A stretch of 64,000 bases of DNA. It comes from Allochromatium vinosum DSM 180. Its GTDB lineage: Bacteria > Pseudomonadota > Gammaproteobacteria > Chromatiales > Chromatiaceae. Within the stretch, counting starts at the first letter, position 1, and the number at the start of each line of letters is the position of its first letter. The stretch covers positions 673,001-737,000 of the forward strand of contig NC_013851.1 of NCBI RefSeq assembly GCF_000025485.1, given 5' to 3'. The notes beneath the pieces were generated by a model, which made no database searches, had not been told where the DNA came from, and saw only the letters and a program-made list of their open reading frames with translations. Below, one piece after another: positions 26,246-36,295 of the stretch. A program made the translations under genes and the position numbers.

Positions 26246-26833
26246 ATGAATACCGCCGACACACGCTCACTGTTCCTGGGGCTGCTGTTGGGGGTCATGC
26301 CGTTGATCGTCCTGCACAGCGCGCCCGGCGAGGGCCAGACGCTCTGGCGCGAGGATGAACAACGGGTGCGCGTTGGACTCAAGCTCTTCCCGGCCTGTGT
26401 CGGCGCACTCGAATCGATCGAAGACTGGCTGACGCCCAGGGGGGTGCTGCTGGTGCTGGTGGTCCACACCGGATCGGGCGCGAGCGCCCGCCCGGTCGTC
26501 GCGAATCTGGAGTCCGTGGACCGGATTCGCGACTATCCGCTGGAGGTCCGGCTCGTGTCGGCGGCCGAGTTCGACGACTATTCGGGAGCACGGCCGGTGG
26601 GTGTCTTCGTCGCCAGCGCCGACCTGGAGCCGCGACGCTTGCGCGGCTGGTCCGAGCGCCATCGAACGCTCGTCTTCTCGCCCTTCGCGGGTGCGGTCGA
26701 AGGTGGAGCCATCGCCGGTGTCCATGTCGCCGATCGCGTCCTGCCCTTCGTCAGCCCGACACGGGCGCGTCGGGCCGGACTGCGCTTCAAGCCCTTCTTT
26801 CTCGACGTGGCCCGTCTCTATGATGGTGACTGA
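26246..26833 (+). CDS. YfiR-like (DUF4154) periplasmic regulator of diguanylate cyclase
   Basis: A 195-residue exported protein with an N-terminal hydrophobic signal segment (LFLGLLLGVMPLIVLHS). The body has the look of the YfiR/HmsC family: a short Rossmann-like region ending in AIAGVHVADRVLPFVSPTRARRAGLRFKPFFLDVARLYDGD, corresponding to the family's conserved G-x-I-x-G…R-V-x-P…A-G-L…L-L-x-x-A. In Pseudomonas, YfiR restrains the cyclase YfiN from the periplasm. Here it is coded between a TonB receptor and a membrane cyclase, a recurring three-gene arrangement. It has one Cys, so the YfiR disulfide is not conserved. It overlaps the next gene by about 11 bases. Confidence 0.66.
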   Translation: MNTADTRSLFLGLLLGVMPLIVLHSAPGEGQTLWREDEQRVRVGLKLFPACVGALESIEDWLTPRGVLLVLVVHTGSGASARPVVANLESVDRIRDYPLEVRLVSAAEFDDYSGARPVGVFVASADLEPRRLRGWSERHRTLVFSPFAGAVEGGAIAGVHVADRVLPFVSPTRARRAGLRFKPFFLDVARLYDGD

Positions 26834-28319
26834 GCCGCTGCGCGGAGTCGCGCGCCATCTGTCGTCACGGCTCGAGGGCTATCTGGCTCTGGTCTTCGGT
26901 CTGCTCGGTCTGATGCTGATGCTGCTGATCGCCTCGCACTGGTTCCTGGTGCTGGAGCCGACGCTGCGCGCCGAGGCCGAGAGTCGGGCCACCGTGCTGG
27001 CGCAGTCGCAGATCCAGGGTCTCGAACGTCTGCTCGATGAGGATCGCGATCCGGAGCAGCTGCGACGCGACCTGTTGGCGGCGCTCGGGTCGATCCTGCT
27101 GTTCAAGGATGGATCGACGCAGGAGCACTTCATCCAGCGCATCAGTCTGATGTTCGACTATGATATTTTCCGTGTACGGCGTGGAAGTCTGGATCTGGAT
27201 CTCGGCAGTACCGTCTGCGAGCGCTGTTTCGTGGCGCGCATCCCGCTCTATCATCCCGAGGATCGGGTGCTCGTCGGGGTGGCGACCTGTTATTCAAGTC
27301 CCAGGTTCCTGCATGATCTGACCGGCAATCTGGGCACGACGCTGGTGTGGGTGGTGGGATTCATCCTGCTGTCGACCGGCTATGCCTGGTTCCAGACCCA
27401 GCGTTTTCTGCGCCGTCTGCGCGAGAGCGAGAACAATCTGCGCGCCGTCTTCGAGGCGGCCCCCTTCCCGATGCTGCTCCAGGCCGAGGACGCGTCGCGA
27501 CCGCACCGCGCCAATGTCGCCGCCAAGCGCTATCTGGAGTTGCGCGAGACGCCCGATGGCGCCCTCGACAGTGCGGCCTGGCGTGACTTGGCCAGTGTGG
27601 CGCTACCGAGCCGGGACGGCGAGACGCGCGAGGTGCGTTTCGACGGACTGGAGCAGGACCGGAAACACTGGGCCCTGGTGTCCTCGACTCCGATGAATTT
27701 CTCGGGCATTCCGAGCCGGCTCATCGGTCTGGCCGATATCAGCGAGCTGAAGGCGATCCAGGACGAGTTGCGTGCCGCCTCCTTCACCGATCCGCTGACC
27801 GGACTCTACAACAGGCGCTATCTCTATCAGCGTCTCGCCCACGAGATCGATCTGGCCAATCGCTACAAGCACCCGCTTGCGGTCATCCTCTTCGATCTGG
27901 ATCTCTTCAAGCGCATCAACGACACCTTCGGACATGGCGTGGGTGACGACGTGCTGGTGTGCGTCAGCGGTACGCTCAAATCCTGTATCCGGGAGGTCGA
28001 CGTGGCCGGGCGCCATGGTGGTGAGGAGTTTCTGGTGATCCTGCCGCATGCCGATCTGACCGAGGCCACCGAGGTCGCCGAGCGCATCCGGGCCTCGGTC
28101 GCCCAGATCAGCTGGTCCGTGGAAGGCCTCGCCGCCACCATCAGCGGTGGCGTGGCCCAGCATTGCGGTGAGAGCCTCGATGCCTTTCTGGACGTCGCCG
28201 ATCGCCGGCTCTACATGGCCAAGGACTCCGGGCGCAACCGCATCCTGGCCGCGCCGGTGGGCATTGTACCGGATCGGACCGTTGCTCCAGCCACCGCCAC
28301 GCGGATCGCCGCTCGTTAG
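26823..28319 (+). CDS. Membrane-bound diguanylate cyclase (GGEEF)
   Basis: A 498-residue inner-membrane c-di-GMP synthase. TM1 is at about residues 20-43. A periplasmic sensor region at about 45-175 contains CERC and ATCYSS Cys-bearing motifs. TM2 is at about 178-198. A PAS-like segment follows at about 210-330 (NNLRAVFEAAPFPMLLQ). The GGDEF domain begins at DPLTGLYNRRYL and has GGEEF at 399-403, so it should be active. The inhibitory site REVD is at 390-393. The start is taken as the second of two adjacent ATGs (26820 and 26823); both overlap the YfiR-like gene. The likely scheme, inferred from YfiBNR, is that the outer-membrane receptor relays a signal through the YfiR-like protein to this cyclase. 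Confidence 0.9.
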   Translation: MVTEPLRGVARHLSSRLEGYLALVFGLLGLMLMLLIASHWFLVLEPTLRAEAESRATVLAQSQIQGLERLLDEDRDPEQLRRDLLAALGSILLFKDGSTQEHFIQRISLMFDYDIFRVRRGSLDLDLGSTVCERCFVARIPLYHPEDRVLVGVATCYSSPRFLHDLTGNLGTTLVWVVGFILLSTGYAWFQTQRFLRRLRESENNLRAVFEAAPFPMLLQAEDASRPHRANVAAKRYLELRETPDGALDSAAWRDLASVALPSRDGETREVRFDGLEQDRKHWALVSSTPMNFSGIPSRLIGLADISELKAIQDELRAASFTDPLTGLYNRRYLYQRLAHEIDLANRYKHPLAVILFDLDLFKRINDTFGHGVGDDVLVCVSGTLKSCIREVDVAGRHGGEEFLVILPHADLTEATEVAERIRASVAQISWSVEGLAATISGGVAQHCGESLDAFLDVADRRLYMAKDSGRNRILAAPVGIVPDRTVAPATATRIAAR

Positions 28320-28365
28320 AGAGAGACGGCGCGCGCGTCGGGTCCGGAGCACGGCCGAGGTCCGG

Positions 28366-29622
<1,257 letters not shown>

Positions 29623-29826
29623 CACGGTTGTGTTCGTCAGGACGGATGTCAGGGTTGGCGGCCGTGCCTCGCTGTGGAGGCGATGTCGTTGGGGCGTGCG
29701 GCGAGGGCGGCGGGCCGGCTGGATGATGAGGGCGTCCGGATGGACGCCCCGCGTGGATTCGGTTCCTGGATTGAGTGTCCTCGATGGCGCGGGGGTCGCG
29801 CCTGGGGTCTCGATCGAGCGCGCGGC
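29623..29826 (-). promoter_or_regulatory. C-rich rho leader with hairpin, probable rut/autoregulation site
   Basis: The transcript strand between trxA and rho is strongly C over G, by my hand count roughly 90 C to 50 G over about 198 bases. That is the composition of Rho-utilisation sites. A perfect hairpin (GGGCGTCC, four-base loop, GGACGCCC) lies at 29730-29749 with no T tract. I see no convincing leader peptide. Autoregulation by Rho is known in E. coli; here it is inferred from composition and position. Confidence 0.5.
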
Positions 29827-30153
29827 TCAGAGATTGCTGTCGATGAAGGCCGTCAGCTGGGACTTGGAGACGGCGCCGACCTTGGTGGCCTCGACTTCGC
29901 CGCCGCGGAAGAGCATCAGGGTCGGGATGCCGCGGATGCCGTAGCGGGGCGGGGTGTTGGGGTTCTCGTCGATGTTGAGCTTGGCGATCTTGACCCGTCC
30001 GGCGTATTCGTCGGCGATCTCGTCGAGCACGGGAGCGATCATCTTGCAGGGTCCGCACCAGTCGGCCCAGTAGTCGACCAGCACCGGATCGGGGGATTTC
30101 AGAACCTCTTCTTCGAAAGAGTCATCGGTCACATGGACGATGCTATCGCTCAC
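29827..30153 (-). CDS. trxA: Thioredoxin 1
   Basis: A 108-residue cytoplasmic disulfide reductase with the canonical WCGPC active site ([20 protein letters not shown]), the cis-Pro in [11 protein letters not shown] and the usual fold length. It is reduced by thioredoxin reductase and serves ribonucleotide reductase and other partners. It starts with GTG, preceded by GGGAG nine bases upstream. Gene order trxA-rho with divergent rhlB is a conserved gammaproteobacterial block. Confidence 0.97.
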   Translation of the reverse strand: MSDSIVHVTDDSFEEEVLKSPDPVLVDYWADWCGPCKMIAPVLDEIADEYAGRVKIAKLNIDENPNTPPRYGIRGIPTLMLFRGGEVEATKVGAVSKSQLTAFIDSNL

Positions 30154-30173
30154 TGAAGTCGTCTCCCATTGTA

Positions 30174-30201
30174 TTTATATTGACGTGGATGGATTGGCGA
30201 A
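30174..30201 (-). promoter_or_regulatory. Candidate trxA promoter
   Basis: Read on the minus strand: TTCGCC (-35, plus coordinates 30196-30201), a 16-base spacer and TATAAA (-10, 30174-30179), about 20 bases before the GTG start. The -10 is good and the -35 weak. It lies in the 240-base gap shared with rhlB. Confidence 0.4.
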
Positions 30202-30265
30202 GGGCGTGAAGGCTCGCCGGAGCGGCGTCGCGCGTGGATCTGCAACGAGGATGGGGGCCTGTGAA

Positions 30266-30295
30266 TTGGCGTTGGTATCGGCCCTTGAGTAAGAT
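30266..30295 (+). promoter_or_regulatory. Candidate rhlB promoter
   Basis: TTGGCG (30266-30271), an 18-base spacer and TAAGAT (30290-30295) give a plausible sigma-70 promoter, with a leader of about 90 bases before the rhlB ATG. It is a match by eye only. Confidence 0.38.
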
Positions 30296-30393
30296 GCTAT
30301 TTGATCCAAAGCGAAGGTAATTTGCAAGCCTTGCCGTCCGCGAGGCTTCGAAACCGCTCAGCAGGCCAACCCGGACGTTCACCGATAGCTTCA

Positions 30394-32445
30394 ATGACCG
30401 ACACACATCTGACCTCGACCCGCTTCGACAGTCTCGCGCTCGATCCCCGGATCCTTGCCGGTCTCGCCGAGGCCGGCTTCACCCAATGCACGCCCATCCA
30501 GGCCGAGACCCTGCCGATCGCCCTCCAGGGCCATGACATCGCCGGACAGGCCCAGACCGGCACCGGCAAGACAGCGGCCTTCCTGGTGGCGCTGATGCAG
30601 CGTCTGCTGCATGAGCCGCCTGAAGCCATGCCTGAATCGGCGGCGGCGCCTGAGACGCCCGTCTCGGCGGACGGCTCGCCGGAAACCGAATCGCTCGATC
30701 CGGCGAACGCGCTGGAAGCCGAGTCCGAACCTGAGTCCGCGCCCGCGCCCGCCCGGCGTCGCCGTGGCCCACGGGCGCTGGTGCTGGCGCCGACGCGCGA
30801 GTTGGCGGTGCAGATCCACAAGGACACGCTGGCGCTGGCCAAGCATACGGGCTTGCGTTCGACCGTGGTCTATGGCGGCACCGGCTATCAGCAGCAGCGC
30901 GACGAGCTGGCCGCCGGGGTCGACATCCTGATCGGTACGCCCGGACGCCTGATCGACTACTACAAGCAGCATGTCTTCGACCTCAAGCGCATCGAGGTGG
31001 TGGTGCTCGACGAGGCCGATCGCATGTTCGATCTCGGTTTCATCAAGGACATCCGCTATCTGTTCCGCCAGATGCCGCCGGTCGAACAGCGGCTGGGGAT
31101 GCTGTTCTCGGCGACGCTCTCCTATCGGGTCACGGAGCTGGCCTATGAGCACATGAACCATCCGCGTCTGGTCAAGATCGAGACCGAGCAGGTGACGGCC
31201 GACCGGGTGCGTCAGGTCTGCTACATGACGGCTAACGAAGAGAAGATCCCGTTGCTGCTGGGGCTGATCCGCGGCTGGCCGGACGGGCGCATCATCGTCT
31301 TCGTCAACACCAAGCGCGAGGCCGATCGCGTCTGGGGCTATCTCCAGGGCAACGGCATCGACACTGCCGTGCTCTCGGGCGATGTGCCCCAGCCCAAGCG
31401 GTTGAAGCTGTTGCGCGACTTCACCAACGGCACCTTGCCGGTGCTGGTCGGCACCGATGTGGCCGCGCGCGGTCTGCACATCCCGGATGTGACCCATGTG
31501 GTCAACTACGACCTGCCCGAAGACCCCGAGGACTATGTGCACCGCATCGGACGCACGGCGCGCGCCGGGGCGGCGGGGGACGCGGTCAGCTTCGTCTGCG
31601 AGACCTATGCCTTCTGTCTGCTCGACATCGAGCAGTACATCGGGATCAAGGTGCCGGTCGAGCCGGTCGATCCGGCGCTGCTCGCCGAGGTCGATCCGCG
31701 CAGCCGCATCCGGCCGGATCGCGCCGATCGTGAGGAACGGCGCGATGGACGCGACAAGCGTGGCGGACGCGAGCGCGGTGAGGGGCGTGGTGTGCAAGGT
31801 CGCTCGTCGGAGCGCGACGGGGCGAGCGGGCGTGATCGGCGGCCGGGGCGTGAGCGTCCGGCGCCGCGCTCAGAGATGTCGGCCAGTGCGATCGAAGTAT
31901 CCGCCACGGTCGAGACCCCGGCTTCGAGTCCGGCGCGCGAGACCGTCGCGGCCATGCAGGAGACGCCCGCTGTTCCGGCCGTCCAGTCCGAGCCGGTCGC
32001 GCGCCCGCGTCAGGAGCGTCCGGACACCAGCCCGCCGACCCGCTTCAAGACGCTCGACGAGAGCTTCCTCGACCAGCTCGTCGACGAGTGGCCGGAGCGC
32101 ACCGGGCCGGAGCTGGAGATCCCGGACATGCCGATCATCCGCCGGATCAAGCGTGCGCGCGGTCAACTCGAACCGGCGGCCCTGACCAGTCCGCCGGTCA
32201 AGCCGCGCGAGCCGGCCGAGAAGGCGCCGGCCAAGGCCAGATCCGCCGAGGCGCCGCGTCCGGTCAGCGCAGGTCCGAACGCCGAACCGGTCGTGGCGGC
32301 CTCAGCGCCCAAGACCGACTCGGAAACCGCCGAAGCCCGATCCGCCAAGCGGCGTCGGCGGCGGCGCAAACCGACCGGGGAAGGGCGTGGCGTCCAGGCT
32401 GAAACGGAGACGGTTTCGGATCAAGCGCCCGAGACCGTGGACTGA
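30394..32445 (+). CDS. rhlB: DEAD-box RNA helicase RhlB with acidic insertion and long tail
   Basis: A 683-residue ATP-dependent RNA helicase. The core motifs are complete: the Q motif (F-T-Q-C-T-P-I-Q), AQTGTGKT at 53-60, PTRE at 133-136, TPGR, DEAD at 206-209, SAT, and [10 protein letters not shown]. Divergence from trxA and the RhlB-like C-terminal core ([16 protein letters not shown], then ETYAF) support RhlB rather than RhlE. Two oddities stand out. About 54 residues rich in P, E, A and S are inserted at about 72-125 between motifs I and Ia, where E. coli RhlB has a short loop. An Arg/Glu/Pro-rich disordered tail of about 250 residues follows the core. Basic RGG-like repeats at about 445-490 may bind RNA or RNase E. 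The 3' end overlaps the next, convergent gene by 25 bases. Confidence 0.92.
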   Translation: MTDTHLTSTRFDSLALDPRILAGLAEAGFTQCTPIQAETLPIALQGHDIAGQAQTGTGKTAAFLVALMQRLLHEPPEAMPESAAAPETPVSADGSPETESLDPANALEAESEPESAPAPARRRRGPRALVLAPTRELAVQIHKDTLALAKHTGLRSTVVYGGTGYQQQRDELAAGVDILIGTPGRLIDYYKQHVFDLKRIEVVVLDEADRMFDLGFIKDIRYLFRQMPPVEQRLGMLFSATLSYRVTELAYEHMNHPRLVKIETEQVTADRVRQVCYMTANEEKIPLLLGLIRGWPDGRIIVFVNTKREADRVWGYLQGNGIDTAVLSGDVPQPKRLKLLRDFTNGTLPVLVGTDVAARGLHIPDVTHVVNYDLPEDPEDYVHRIGRTARAGAAGDAVSFVCETYAFCLLDIEQYIGIKVPVEPVDPALLAEVDPRSRIRPDRADREERRDGRDKRGGRERGEGRGVQGRSSERDGASGRDRRPGRERPAPRSEMSASAIEVSATVETPASSPARETVAAMQETPAVPAVQSEPVARPRQERPDTSPPTRFKTLDESFLDQLVDEWPERTGPELEIPDMPIIRRIKRARGQLEPAALTSPPVKPREPAEKAPAKARSAEAPRPVSAGPNAEPVVAASAPKTDSETAEARSAKRRRRRRKPTGEGRGVQAETETVSDQAPETVD

Positions 32446-33128
32446 GCCGCTGCGGCGAGTCCAGGCAACAGCGCCGAGAAGTCACTGATCGCTGGAAACT
32501 CGTCGGTTTGGCGCGGCGGTTGCCTGGAGTCGGGCGCCAGCACGGCCAGCAGTCGGCGAAAGCCATACGCACGCGCCGTGCGCAGGACATCCAGGTTGTC
32601 GTCGACGAAGAGCGAGCGCTCGGGGTCGAACGGCTCGATCGCCTGGAACGCCGGCCAGAACGCGGGCGACTCCTTGGCGATCCCGAGATCGTGCGCCGAG
32701 ACCACGCGCTCCAGATGACCGGCGAGCGGCGTGCGTTCGAGCTTGAGCGCGAGCGTCTTCTGATGGGCGTTGGTGACGAGGACGCGCCGCTTGCCGAGCG
32801 CGGCCAGGGCTTCCAGGAAGTCCGGCACATGCGGATGGACCGCGATCAGGTGCTCGACCTCGCGTTTGAGCAGCAGGATGTCCAGGCCCAGCTCGCGGCT
32901 CCAGTGGTCGACGCAGTACCAGTCGAGCGTGCCCGCGATGTCGCGATACCGGGCGTGCAGTTCGGCGCGGGCCGCCTCGAATGACAGGCCGCGCGCCTCG
33001 CCATAGCGGCGCGGGACGTGTTCGAGCCAGAAGTGATTGTCGAAATGCAGATCGAGCAGAGTGCCGTCCATGTCGAGGAAGACAGTATCGATCCGGGGCC
33101 AGTCGATGGGGGCATTGGTTGTGGTCAT
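32421..33128 (-). CDS. yrfG: HAD-family GMP/IMP nucleotidase, YrfG-like
   Basis: A 235-residue haloacid-dehalogenase phosphatase. Motif I is [18 protein letters not shown], with nucleophile and acid Asp; motif II is VLVTNAHQ; the Lys is in [10 protein letters not shown]; motif IV is [10 protein letters not shown]. The [20 protein letters not shown] segment and overall length match YrfG, which dephosphorylates purine nucleoside monophosphates in E. coli. It lies convergent with rhlB, with a 25-base overlap, and divergent from the thioredoxin-like gene by about 35 bases. The family is sure; the substrate is inferred from YrfG. Confidence 0.85.
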   Translation of the reverse strand: MTTTNAPIDWPRIDTVFLDMDGTLLDLHFDNHFWLEHVPRRYGEARGLSFEAARAELHARYRDIAGTLDWYCVDHWSRELGLDILLLKREVEHLIAVHPHVPDFLEALAALGKRRVLVTNAHQKTLALKLERTPLAGHLERVVSAHDLGIAKESPAFWPAFQAIEPFDPERSLFVDDNLDVLRTARAYGFRRLLAVLAPDSRQPPRQTDEFPAISDFSALLPGLAAAAQSTVSGA

Positions 33129-33162
33129 GGGGTATCGAGTGCGAACTGGGATCAGGAGGTTG

Positions 33163-34056
33163 ATGCTCGTGACGGCGATCTGGCTTGCCGTCGGGACTCA
33201 GGTGTGGGCGCTCGACATCCGCGCCGACCTGGAGGCCGCCGTCGCCGCCGGCAAGCGTGGGCTCATGGTCTATTTCGATCAGGAGGACTGTGCGTATTGC
33301 GAGCGTTTCAAACAGGTGAACCTCGCCGACCCGGATATCCTCGCCTATCTCCAGCGTCATTTCGACCTGATATCCGTCGACATCCATGGACGCGCCGAGG
33401 TCAGGACGCTCGACGGCGAGCGACTCGACGTGCAGACCTGGGCACGGCGCGAGCAGACCGACTTCACGCCCTCGATCCTGTTCTACGACGCCGATGGGCG
33501 GCTCGCGCTCTGGCTGCGCGGCTATCATCCGCCCTATGCGTTCCGGGCCGCGCTCGAATACGTCGCCGATGGGCACGACCGGCGCGAGTCCTTCGACGAT
33601 TATCTGGCGCGCGGCGACGAGCGTCTCGTCTTCGATAGCGAGGATCTCAACGATCAGCCCTTCTTCAGCCCGCCGCCCCATGTGCTCGACCGCCGGATTC
33701 CGGCCGAGCGCCCGCTGGCGGTGTTCTTCGAGCGCGGCGACTGCCATCCCTGCGACGTGCTCCACGATCAGGTGCGGCGCTCGCCCGAGATCCGGCGTCG
33801 GTTCGAGGCGCTCGATACGGTTCAGCTCGACCGGCGCTCCGAGACGCCTGTCATCACGCCCGCCGGCGAGCGCACCACGGCCCGCGCCTGGGCCGATGCG
33901 CTCGGTCTCCAGCACGCCCCGGCGATCCTGTTCTTCGACGGACGGGGGCGCGAGTTGCAGCGGCTCGATTCGGTCGCCGGCTTCCGGCGTCTGAGTCAGC
34001 GGCTCGACGACATCCTGGCGTCCGACCGAGCGTCGTGTCAGGTCGAGTCGCCCTGA
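33163..34056 (+). CDS. Periplasmic protein with two thioredoxin-like domains (SoxW-like)
   Basis: A 297-residue exported protein. A short signal peptide is followed by …VWA/LDIRADLE. The first thioredoxin fold has the redox pair in EDCAYCERF (C-x-x-C), followed by FTPSILFYDADG with the cis-Pro-type element. The second fold has GDCHPCDVLHD and APAILFFDGRG. Both CxxC motifs are intact. Proteins like this reduce or isomerise thiols in the periplasm, for example in cytochrome c or Sox maturation. AGGAGG lies three bases before the ATG at 33163; the GTG at 33169 has better spacing, and a longer form from the ATG at 33127 is also open. It is apparently monocistronic, followed by a hairpin and then pta. 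The exact partner is unknown. Confidence 0.75.
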   Translation: MLVTAIWLAVGTQVWALDIRADLEAAVAAGKRGLMVYFDQEDCAYCERFKQVNLADPDILAYLQRHFDLISVDIHGRAEVRTLDGERLDVQTWARREQTDFTPSILFYDADGRLALWLRGYHPPYAFRAALEYVADGHDRRESFDDYLARGDERLVFDSEDLNDQPFFSPPPHVLDRRIPAERPLAVFFERGDCHPCDVLHDQVRRSPEIRRRFEALDTVQLDRRSETPVITPAGERTTARAWADALGLQHAPAILFFDGRGRELQRLDSVAGFRRLSQRLDDILASDRASCQVESP

Positions 34057-34126
34057 GCCGCGGCCCAATCCCGGCCACCCCTCGCCGGAGAGAATCTGAT
34101 ATTTTTGCACAATGCAGTATTTCATC

Positions 34127-34147
34127 GGCCATGCTCCGAGCATGGCC
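34127..34147 (+). other. Hairpin between thioredoxin-like gene and pta
   Basis: GGCCATGCT, loop CCG, AGCATGGCC: a perfect nine-base stem followed by CCTTTCT. It may end the upstream transcript or form part of the pta leader; the T run is weak. It starts 70 bases after the upstream stop and ends 27 bases before the pta ATG. An AT-rich stretch at 34097-34123 just before it may hold the pta promoter. Confidence 0.4.
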
Positions 34148-34174
34148 CCTTTCTGACTTCGATAGAGTAAGACC

Positions 34175-36295
34175 ATGCAGAGTATCTACATCGCCGGCGC
34201 CGGGGCTGGCAGCGGCAAGTCGGTTGTCGTCCTGGGCTTCATGGAGATGTTGTCGGCGATTGGCCGCCGGATCGGTTTCTTTCGGCCCTTTGCGCCCCGG
34301 GGAGCCGAACTCGACAATCTAACGGCCCTGATCCGCGAACGTTACGCGCTGCCGTTCCCGCCCGAGATGCTCTACGGCTGCACCGTGGAGACGGCACGCC
34401 AGTTCATCGGCAGCGGGCGCTATGACGAGCTGCTCAAGCTCATCATGAACAAATTCAAGATGCTCGAAGAGCAGTGCGATCTGGTCGTCTGCGCCGGCAC
34501 CGACTACAACGGACTCATCCCTTCGCTGGAATTCGGCTTCAACGTCGATCTGGCCAACAACTTCGGCTGTAGCCTGGTGGCCGTGGTCAAGGGCTTCGGA
34601 CGTACCCCGCAGGAAGCCTGGGACGCCCTGCACATCACCCATGAGCTGATGCGCGAGCGCGGCGGCGACTTCCTGGCCACCGTGGTCAATGGTGTGGCGC
34701 CGCAGGATCTGGAGACCGTGCGCGGCCGGGTCCAGCATCTGCTCACCGAGACCGAGACCATCTATGTGCTCCCGGAGCAGCAGGCGCTCGGCATGCCGAC
34801 CGTGGGCGAGATCCGGCAGGCGCTTGGCGCCGAGTGTCTCTATGGCGAGGGCGACGCCCTGCATCAGGTCGTCACCAACTACAAGATCGCCGCCATGGAG
34901 ATCCCGGATTTCCTGCGCTATGTCGAGGACGGCTGTCTCATCATCACGCCAGGCGACCGCTCCGACATCATCCTGGCGAGTCTGGCCGCCGATGCCTCCT
35001 CGGCCTTTCCGCGCGTGGCCGGACTGCTGCTCACCGGCGGTCTGCGACCGGCCGACAAGGTCCGCGATCTGATCGAGGGCCTGCGTCGCACCAAGGTCGC
35101 CATCCTCCAGGTGCCGACCGACACCTTCACCACGGCCATGCATGTGAGCCGGATCGAATCGAGCCTGCTGCCGGGCGACGATCGCAAGATCGCCGCCGCG
35201 CTCGGCGTCTTCGAGGCGAACGTCGATCTCGACGAGTTGCGCGGACGCATCGCCGTGCATCATACCGAGCGCGTCACGCCGCTGATGTTCGAGTACGAGC
35301 TGATCCGCCGCGCCAAGTCGCGCCGCCAGCGCATCGTGCTGCCCGAGGGCGGGGACGAGCGCATCCTGCGTGCCGCCGAGATCCTGTCGCTGCGCCAGGT
35401 CGCCGACCTGATACTGCTCGGCAATCCCGAGCGCATCCAGCGCCGTGCGGCGGAGTTGGGCCTGGATCTCGGTGACATCCGCATCATCGATCCGATCGAC
35501 TCGCCCGATCGCGACCGCTATGCCCGGACTTATTACGAGCTGCGCAAGCACAAGGGCATCTCCGAGCAGATGGCGCACGACGTGCTGGCCGACGTCAGCT
35601 ACTTCGGCACCCTCATGGTCTACCACGGCGATGCCGACGGCATGGTCTCGGGCGCGACCCACACCACCCAGCACACCATCCGGCCCTCGTTCGAGACGGT
35701 CAAGACCAAACCGGGCGTGAAGCTCGTCTCCAGCGTGTTCTTCATGTGTCTGCCGGACCAGGTGCTGGTCTATGGCGACTGTGCCGTCAATCCCAATCCC
35801 GACTCCGAGGAGCTGGCCGACATCGCCATCAGCTCGGCGCAGACGGCGACGGCCTTCGGCATCGAGCCGCGCATCGCCATGCTGTCGTATTCGAGCGGCA
35901 GCTCCGGCAAGGGCGAGGATGTCGACCGGGTGCGCGAGGCGGTGCGACTGGTGCGCGAGCGCCGGCCCGATCTCAAGGTCGAGGGGCCGATCCAGTACGA
36001 TGCGGCGGTCGACATCGAGGTCGGACGTTCCAAGATGCCCGACAGCGAGGTCGCGGGTCATGCCACGGTGCTGATCTTCCCCGACCTCAACACCGGCAAC
36101 AACACCTACAAGGCCGTGCAGCGCAGCGCCGGTGCCGTGGCCATCGGCCCGGTACTCCAGGGGCTGAACAAGCCGGTCAACGACCTCAGTCGCGGCTGTA
36201 CCGTGACCGATATCGTCAACACCGTGGCCATCACGGCCATCCAAGCCCAAGGCGAGTCCATCGCGGCCGCCGCCAACGAGGAGTGCGCGCGATGA
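34175..36295 (+). CDS. pta: Phosphate acetyltransferase
   Basis: A 706-residue long-form Pta that interconverts acetyl-CoA and acetyl phosphate. The N-terminal BioD-like P-loop domain has AGAGAGSGKSVV. A DRTGG domain lies in the middle at about 215-335. The catalytic PTA_PTB domain fills residues 375-700 (RIVLPEGGDERILRA, GMVSGATHTTQHTIRP, FPDLNTGNNTYKAVQR). Length matches E. coli Pta. It overlaps ackA by ATGA, so the two enzymes are translationally coupled and together convert acetyl-CoA to acetate with ATP gain, or the reverse for acetate uptake. Acetyl phosphate can also phosphorylate response regulators. Confidence 0.97.
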   Translation: MQSIYIAGAGAGSGKSVVVLGFMEMLSAIGRRIGFFRPFAPRGAELDNLTALIRERYALPFPPEMLYGCTVETARQFIGSGRYDELLKLIMNKFKMLEEQCDLVVCAGTDYNGLIPSLEFGFNVDLANNFGCSLVAVVKGFGRTPQEAWDALHITHELMRERGGDFLATVVNGVAPQDLETVRGRVQHLLTETETIYVLPEQQALGMPTVGEIRQALGAECLYGEGDALHQVVTNYKIAAMEIPDFLRYVEDGCLIITPGDRSDIILASLAADASSAFPRVAGLLLTGGLRPADKVRDLIEGLRRTKVAILQVPTDTFTTAMHVSRIESSLLPGDDRKIAAALGVFEANVDLDELRGRIAVHHTERVTPLMFEYELIRRAKSRRQRIVLPEGGDERILRAAEILSLRQVADLILLGNPERIQRRAAELGLDLGDIRIIDPIDSPDRDRYARTYYELRKHKGISEQMAHDVLADVSYFGTLMVYHGDADGMVSGATHTTQHTIRPSFETVKTKPGVKLVSSVFFMCLPDQVLVYGDCAVNPNPDSEELADIAISSAQTATAFGIEPRIAMLSYSSGSSGKGEDVDRVREAVRLVRERRPDLKVEGPIQYDAAVDIEVGRSKMPDSEVAGHATVLIFPDLNTGNNTYKAVQRSAGAVAIGPVLQGLNKPVNDLSRGCTVTDIVNTVAITAIQAQGESIAAAANEECAR

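Noticed and set aside
28320-28365. Possible terminator between the cyclase and rho stops
   Set aside because: GGTCCGG occurs twice as a direct, not inverted, repeat, so no hairpin forms.
29730-29749. Possible intrinsic terminator between trxA and rho
   Set aside because: The stem is perfect but no T run follows on either strand, so it is kept only as part of the rho leader.
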